A DNA stretch of 10,933 nt, from contig DQHR01000114.1 in assembly GCA_003531155.1 (NCBI GenBank), positions 1 to 10,933 on the forward strand, in the 5' to 3' direction. The position numbers and the translations under genes are program-made. Below the pieces are notes generated by a model, which made no database searches, was not told the DNA's origin, and worked only from the letters and a program-made list of their open reading frames with translations. Positions 8,063 to 10,933 of this stretch are shown here, piece after piece; the stretch's first letter is position 1, and each line of letters begins with the position of its first letter. This stretch comes from Bacteroidales bacterium. GTDB lineage: Bacteria > Bacteroidota > Bacteroidia > Bacteroidales > Tenuifilaceae.

Positions 8063-8347
8063 CTAGTGTTCAACTACAATTAGAAGTTTTTTTTCAAGCA
8101 ATTCATTCAAGAACTCAAGAGTATCAATCTCACACTGTTGCTTACTGACATCAAACTCATCAATAAGATAATCGATTAAAGTTTCAACCTTAACTGGATT
8201 TTCAATCATCTCCCATATTCTACTCCCAACCGAATCGAGTCCAAAATATTCACCATTTTCAACACTCATCATCACTTTTTCACCATCAACATCAGTTGAG
8301 ACTAATCCAGAACTACGTTTTATTATTGATTCAAGAATAATTTTCAT
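8063..8347 (-). CDS. PqqD-like peptide-recognition protein (lasso B1-type RRE)
   Basis: A 94-residue PqqD-family protein. The wing and first helix carry the family signature MMSVENGEYFGLDSVGSRIW (26-45), followed by a second helix with the usual VETLIDYLIDEFDV (54-67) and a third (DTLEFLNELLEKKLL, 75-89). Such proteins are the RiPP recognition element that binds the leader of a precursor peptide and presents it to a partner enzyme, here most likely the B2 peptidase encoded 2 bases downstream. I take the ATG at 8347 as the start. A TTG at 8350 would add one residue and is less likely. A -7-like box lies 18 bases upstream. The PqqD family also serves radical-SAM and quinone systems, but no radical-SAM gene is present, so the B1 role fits best. 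Confidence 0.88.
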   Translation of the reverse strand: MKIILESIIKRSSGLVSTDVDGEKVMMSVENGEYFGLDSVGSRIWEMIENPVKVETLIDYLIDEFDVSKQQCEIDTLEFLNELLEKKLLIVVEH

Positions 8348-8364
8348 CAATCATTTTTTTATAA

Positions 8365-8372
8365 CAAATATA
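8365..8372 (-). promoter_or_regulatory. Candidate -7 box for the PqqD-B2 operon
   Basis: Read on the minus strand this is TATATTTG, matching TAnnTTTG. It ends 17 bases before the PqqD-like ATG at 8347, implying a leader of only about 10 bases. A TTTC at 8396-8399 (minus strand), 23 bases further upstream, is a poor -33 match. Plausible from sequence and position alone. Confidence 0.42.
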
Positions 8373-8575
8373 ACCATAAAAAAACTATAGGCATTGAAAT
8401 CAATTATTCATTCACTTTTATAAAATAAACAAATCGGTTCATAAACTGTTATATCAGAAAAAATAACACTTTTCTCACTAAATTTCTTAGCAGTTTTTAT
8501 TCTTACATTTTTATAATTGTACACATTTTGTAGACGAATGACTGGAATTTAGTTTTTAAAAAGCCTAAATTGTTG

Positions 8576-8583
8576 TATCTTTG
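8576..8583 (+). promoter_or_regulatory. Bacteroidetes-type -7 box for the two surface-protein genes
   Basis: TATCTTTG is one of the commonest forms of the Bacteroidetes -7 consensus. Transcription would begin near 8589, leaving a leader of about 110 bases before the ATG at 8701, much longer than the other leaders inferred in this window. A clear TTG at -33 is absent. Confidence 0.55.
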
Positions 8584-8610
8584 TCGATTAATAATTAAGG
8601 ATTATCTCAT

Positions 8611-8670
8611 CCACCGTAACTAGTTCATATTAACTTCGTAAAACGGTGCATATACTTACTGTGTGGGTGG
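8611..8670 (+). promoter_or_regulatory. Leader segment with two overlapping inverted repeats
   Basis: CACCGT (8612-8617) is the exact reverse complement of ACGGTG (8643-8648), and CCACC (8611-8615) of GGTGG (8666-8670). Both use the same left arm, so the two hairpins would exclude each other. They lie within the inferred 5' leader of the fibre-like gene. The stems are short (6 and 5 bp) with long loops, and I recognise no known riboswitch or RNA family. A dyad operator is the alternative reading. Confidence 0.3.
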
Positions 8671-8700
8671 AATTAAAGTTGATGTTAAAAATTACCTGTT

Positions 8701-9681
8701 ATGAAAAGAATAACTTTCCTTTACATCTTAATGATAGCGATGATTCTTCTAAGAGTAGAATCTAAAGCTCAGGTTGCAATAAATAATGACGGATCCGCAC
8801 CAAATAGTTCCGCAATGTTGGATATTAAGAGTACTGATAAAGGAATCCTAATTCCTAGAGTTGCAGGTACAGGAAGTATAACAGCTCCTGTACAAGGCTT
8901 GCTCATCTATAATACCAGCGATGATTCTTTTTATTATTATGATGGAGGCGCATGGGTAAAGTTAGCCGCAGGAACTGCGGGGCAATGGACTACAACAAGC
9001 GGAGGTATATACTTTAATGGTGGTAGCGTTGCTATTGGCGCTTCAAGTATAAACTCCAAAGCAATGCTTGATATTGTTTCAACAACTAAAGGTATCTTAA
9101 TTCCAAGAATGACTTATGCTCAAAGAACAGCTATTTCTTCTCCAACCCAAGGGTTAATTGTATATCAAACAAATAGTTCTGGTGCATATTTAGCTGGTAT
9201 TTATTTTTACAATAGTGTTTGGAATTATCTTACAAACACATCAACTGGTGTTTTAAATGTTGCCCAAGGTGGAACCGGAATCAATACAGCTAATGCTGGT
9301 GATGTAATATGTGGTGGAGGTGGTACTAGTGCGTTTTCTAGCAGTGCTAGTTTTAATTATGATGGTTCAAATCTAAATCTTTCTGGAACATTCAACCACG
9401 ATGGAGGAAATATAAATAAAGTTTCCACTATTACGGAGGAATCTACATTAGATGATACATACAATATTGTATTGTGTGATGGAACTTTTACACTTTACCT
9501 AGGTGATGCTTCTGCAAATTTAGGAAGAGTGTATACTATAAAAAATATAAATTCAGGTACAATTACCATTAACCCTTATAACTCGCTGATTGAAGGAGCA
9601 AGTTCTTATTCCCTACTAGCAAATAAAAGTATCGTTATTGTTAGCAATGGCAGTGCATGGTATATAACTGCAGGTTTTTAA
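8701..9681 (+). CDS. Secreted fibre-like surface protein with duplicated 'AMLDI..T.KGILIPR' module
   Basis: A 326-residue protein with a signal peptide (MKRITFLYILMIAMILL, cleavage probably SKA|QVA at 23/24). It then has two copies of a Bacteroidetes module at about 36-87 and 118-177: SSAMLDIKSTDKGILIPR with PVQGLLIYNT and YYYDGGAWVKL, against SKAMLDIVSTTKGILIPR with PTQGLIVYQT and FYNSVWNYL. The next part, GVLNVAQGGTG (183-193), is like linkers of phage tail fibres. The C-terminal domain (about 250-326: YNIVLCDGTFTLYLGDA, GRVYTIKNINSGTITINP, SIVIVSNGSAWYITAGF) resembles the beta domain ending many phage tail or head fibre proteins. No type IX sorting domain is visible at the C-terminus. It is probably a structural or adhesive beta-rich surface protein; no enzymatic motif is seen. 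The next gene starts 39 bases on, without its own visible promoter, so the two are likely one operon. Confidence 0.85.
   Translation: MKRITFLYILMIAMILLRVESKAQVAINNDGSAPNSSAMLDIKSTDKGILIPRVAGTGSITAPVQGLLIYNTSDDSFYYYDGGAWVKLAAGTAGQWTTTSGGIYFNGGSVAIGASSINSKAMLDIVSTTKGILIPRMTYAQRTAISSPTQGLIVYQTNSSGAYLAGIYFYNSVWNYLTNTSTGVLNVAQGGTGINTANAGDVICGGGGTSAFSSSASFNYDGSNLNLSGTFNHDGGNINKVSTITEESTLDDTYNIVLCDGTFTLYLGDASANLGRVYTIKNINSGTITINPYNSLIEGASSYSLLANKSIVIVSNGSAWYITAGF
8806..9231 (+). repeat. Tandem diverged protein-module duplication inside the fibre-like gene
   Basis: The two units lie at about 8806-8961 and 9052-9231, separated by about 90 bases. They match best over the AMLDI..T.KGILIPR part; the second unit has an insertion (TYAQRTAISS) that is also common in such proteins. 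DNA identity is only moderate, so this is an old duplication or independent recruitment rather than a recent slip. Confidence 0.7.
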
Positions 9682-9720
9682 TTTTAAGCAACAATGAAAT
9701 CTTAGAAACGCGAAAGTAAT

Positions 9721-10933
9721 ATGAAGATAGGAAGGCACATACTTTTAATTGTAACAATGGCTAATAGTATACTGCTATCTGCTCAAGGGCTTCGCAATGA
9801 GGGAAGAATGGTTGTATCTAATGGTTATATTGTTATAAGTGGTAATTATCAGAACGAATCCAATGCTAGTGTTACACTTGATGGTACAATTACCGTTTCA
9901 GGTAATTGGACCAATAACGGATCAACGAATGTTATTGAAAGCCCAGGTACAAATGGAACTGTTATTTTCAATGGTAACGGAATGCAAACTATTGGCGGGA
10001 GCGGAAATCTATTTGATTTTGAAAATCTTACAATAAACAGTGGATCAAAAACTGAAGTTACTGCTGGCAAGGGAGTAACAGTCTATGGAACATCAACCTT
10101 TAACGATACTCTGATTTTAAAATCGACAACTGGAAGTTACAAACCGATTATAGCAACCTTCGTTAACCAAGGATCTGTAACTGGTAATATTACGATGGAA
10201 CTTTCATACAGAAGTACAGGTAGTTCAACTGCTGGAGCAGGAAGAGGTCTATATGTTTCTTCCCCGATAAGCAATGCCACAAGTACAATATTTAATGTCC
10301 CAACCAATATTCTTTTTTTTCAGGATGAAATTGCAAGACAATATGTAAAGGTTACAACTAGCGGAACAGGAATTACTGTTGGTAAAGGTTATATATTCCG
10401 TTCAGCTGTAGATTATCTTATTAAGTTTTCTGGTACGCCTAATGCTGCATCGTCCTATTCAACACCAAGTATTCCAAGGAACGATAATGCCCATTACTAT
10501 TTACTAGGAAACCCTTACCCTGCTGTTATAAATTGGGATGATATAGACAAATCCAACAATATTTCTAGTACAATCTGGTATAGATCCTGTGATGATAGTG
10601 GTCACATGGTGACTGCAGACACATGGAATAGTGCTACTCAAATTGGAACAAGCAATAACGGAATACAAGTTGACGGAATGATACCACCTATGCAAACAGT
10701 TTGGGTGCAATGTGCTAGTATTGGAAGTGGTTCGCTTAGCATTCCAAATACTGTAAGGTCACACTCATGGGGAAATGCGAACTTTTTTAAAAGCAAAGCA
10801 ACCTCGACTAAAAAAGATGTTCTAAGACTTTTCCTCCACTCTGATAATCATCAAGATGAAACAATAATAGTTCAATCAGAGTATGCACAAAATACTTTTG
10901 AGAATTGGGATTCAAGAAAGCTTTTTAATAATG
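9721..10933 (+). CDS. Large secreted beta-rich surface protein, type IX secretion style (partial, C-terminus off the right edge)
   Basis: The frame is open from ATG 9721 to the window end, giving 404 residues. A signal peptide is clear (MKIGRHILLIVTMANSILL, likely cleaved LSA|QGL at 21/22). Residues 30-135 are Asn/Gly/Thr-rich beta repeats with the motif GTVIFNGNGMQTIGGSG (79-95) followed by FENLTINSGS (100-109), common in Bacteroidetes surface proteins. From about 175 comes a second region with GKGYIF (221-226), LLGNPYPAVINWD (261-273) and IPPMQTVWVQ (321-330), a pattern typical of large proteins that usually end in a type IX secretion sorting domain. That domain, if present, lies past the edge. 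No catalytic motif is visible. It probably shares a transcript with the preceding fibre-like gene. Secretion is firm, the type IX route is inference from the family pattern. Confidence 0.85.
   Translation, partial: MKIGRHILLIVTMANSILLSAQGLRNEGRMVVSNGYIVISGNYQNESNASVTLDGTITVSGNWTNNGSTNVIESPGTNGTVIFNGNGMQTIGGSGNLFDFENLTINSGSKTEVTAGKGVTVYGTSTFNDTLILKSTTGSYKPIIATFVNQGSVTGNITMELSYRSTGSSTAGAGRGLYVSSPISNATSTIFNVPTNILFFQDEIARQYVKVTTSGTGITVGKGYIFRSAVDYLIKFSGTPNAASSYSTPSIPRNDNAHYYLLGNPYPAVINWDDIDKSNNISSTIWYRSCDDSGHMVTADTWNSATQIGTSNNGIQVDGMIPPMQTVWVQCASIGSGSLSIPNTVRSHSWGNANFFKSKATSTKKDVLRLFLHSDNHQDETIIVQSEYAQNTFENWDSRKLFNN

Larger units (their letters stand above)
8351..8700. other. Divergent intergenic spacer without a recognisable gene
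   Basis: About 350 AT-rich bases between the leftward PqqD-like gene and the rightward fibre-like gene. I read all frames for a precursor peptide. The frames that start with ATG and lie wholly inside the spacer code for only a few to about a dozen residues (for example MNRFVYFIKVNE and MPIVFLWLYLL on the minus strand), and none has a leader-like and core-like layout. The spacer holds candidate promoters for both flanking genes and a stretch with inverted repeats at 8611-8670. No tRNA or known RNA motif is recognised. Confidence 0.7.

Noticed and set aside
8411..8450. Minus-strand mini-ORF MNRFVYFIKVNE upstream of the PqqD-like gene, considered as a precursor
   Set aside because: Twelve codons are too few for a leader plus core, and it lies upstream of the candidate -7 box, so it would not be on the transcript.
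8512..8517. TATAAT hexamer in the divergent spacer, considered as a classical -10 box
   Set aside because: Bacteroidota use a different -7 element, and no -35 partner is seen; AT-rich DNA gives such hexamers by chance.
8682..8765. 27-codon frame starting MLKITCYEK that overlaps the fibre-like gene start, considered as a small precursor
   Set aside because: It overlaps the well-supported signal-peptide coding sequence in another frame, has no promoter of its own and lies on the wrong side of the divergent promoter for the PqqD-B2 operon.

Overview
The window looks like chromosomal DNA of a Bacteroidota bacterium, probably in or near Bacteroidales. Evidence: AT-rich DNA, no Shine-Dalgarno sequences in front of most starts, several Bacteroidetes-type -7 boxes (TAnnTTTG), a DUF2723/GT117 membrane protein with typical Bacteroidetes motifs, and secreted proteins of the type IX secretion kind. 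I see no tRNA, rRNA, insertion sequence or CRISPR array.

Left part (1-4510). A leftward gene for a secreted, probably outer-membrane, protein runs off the left edge. Divergent from it is a rightward two-gene operon: a 1021-residue TMEM260-like protein O-glycosyltransferase candidate (DUF2723/GT117), then, 3 bases later, a short NodB-type polysaccharide deacetylase (CE4). Both point to envelope or glycan work.

Centre (4518-8347). Five tightly packed genes on alternating strands make up a peptide-tailoring (RiPP-like) cassette: a NTP_transf_5 nucleotidyltransferase (-), an HPr-kinase-like P-loop kinase (+) overlapping a PAPS-dependent sulfotransferase (+), and a transglutaminase-fold B2-type peptidase (-) directly downstream of a PqqD-like peptide-binding protein (-). 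PqqD/B1, B2, HprK-like kinase and NTP_transf_5 proteins are the accessory set known from some lasso-peptide clusters. However, the ATP-dependent lasso cyclase (asparagine-synthetase-like) and a recognisable precursor peptide are both missing here, and a sulfotransferase is added. I infer a system that recognises a peptide, cleaves it and decorates it with phosphate, nucleotide/sugar or sulfate, but whose product is probably not a lasso peptide or whose substrate is encoded elsewhere.

Right part (8348-10933). A 350-base divergent spacer holds promoters in both directions and a structured leader. It is followed by two rightward genes for secreted surface proteins. The first has two copies of a Bacteroidetes 'AMLDI..T.KGILIPR' module, a tail-fibre-like GGTG linker and a C-terminal domain resembling phage tail/fibre proteins. 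The second, cut by the right edge, has the beta-rich 'GN..QTI' and 'LGNPYP..I.WD' motifs of type IX-secreted proteins.
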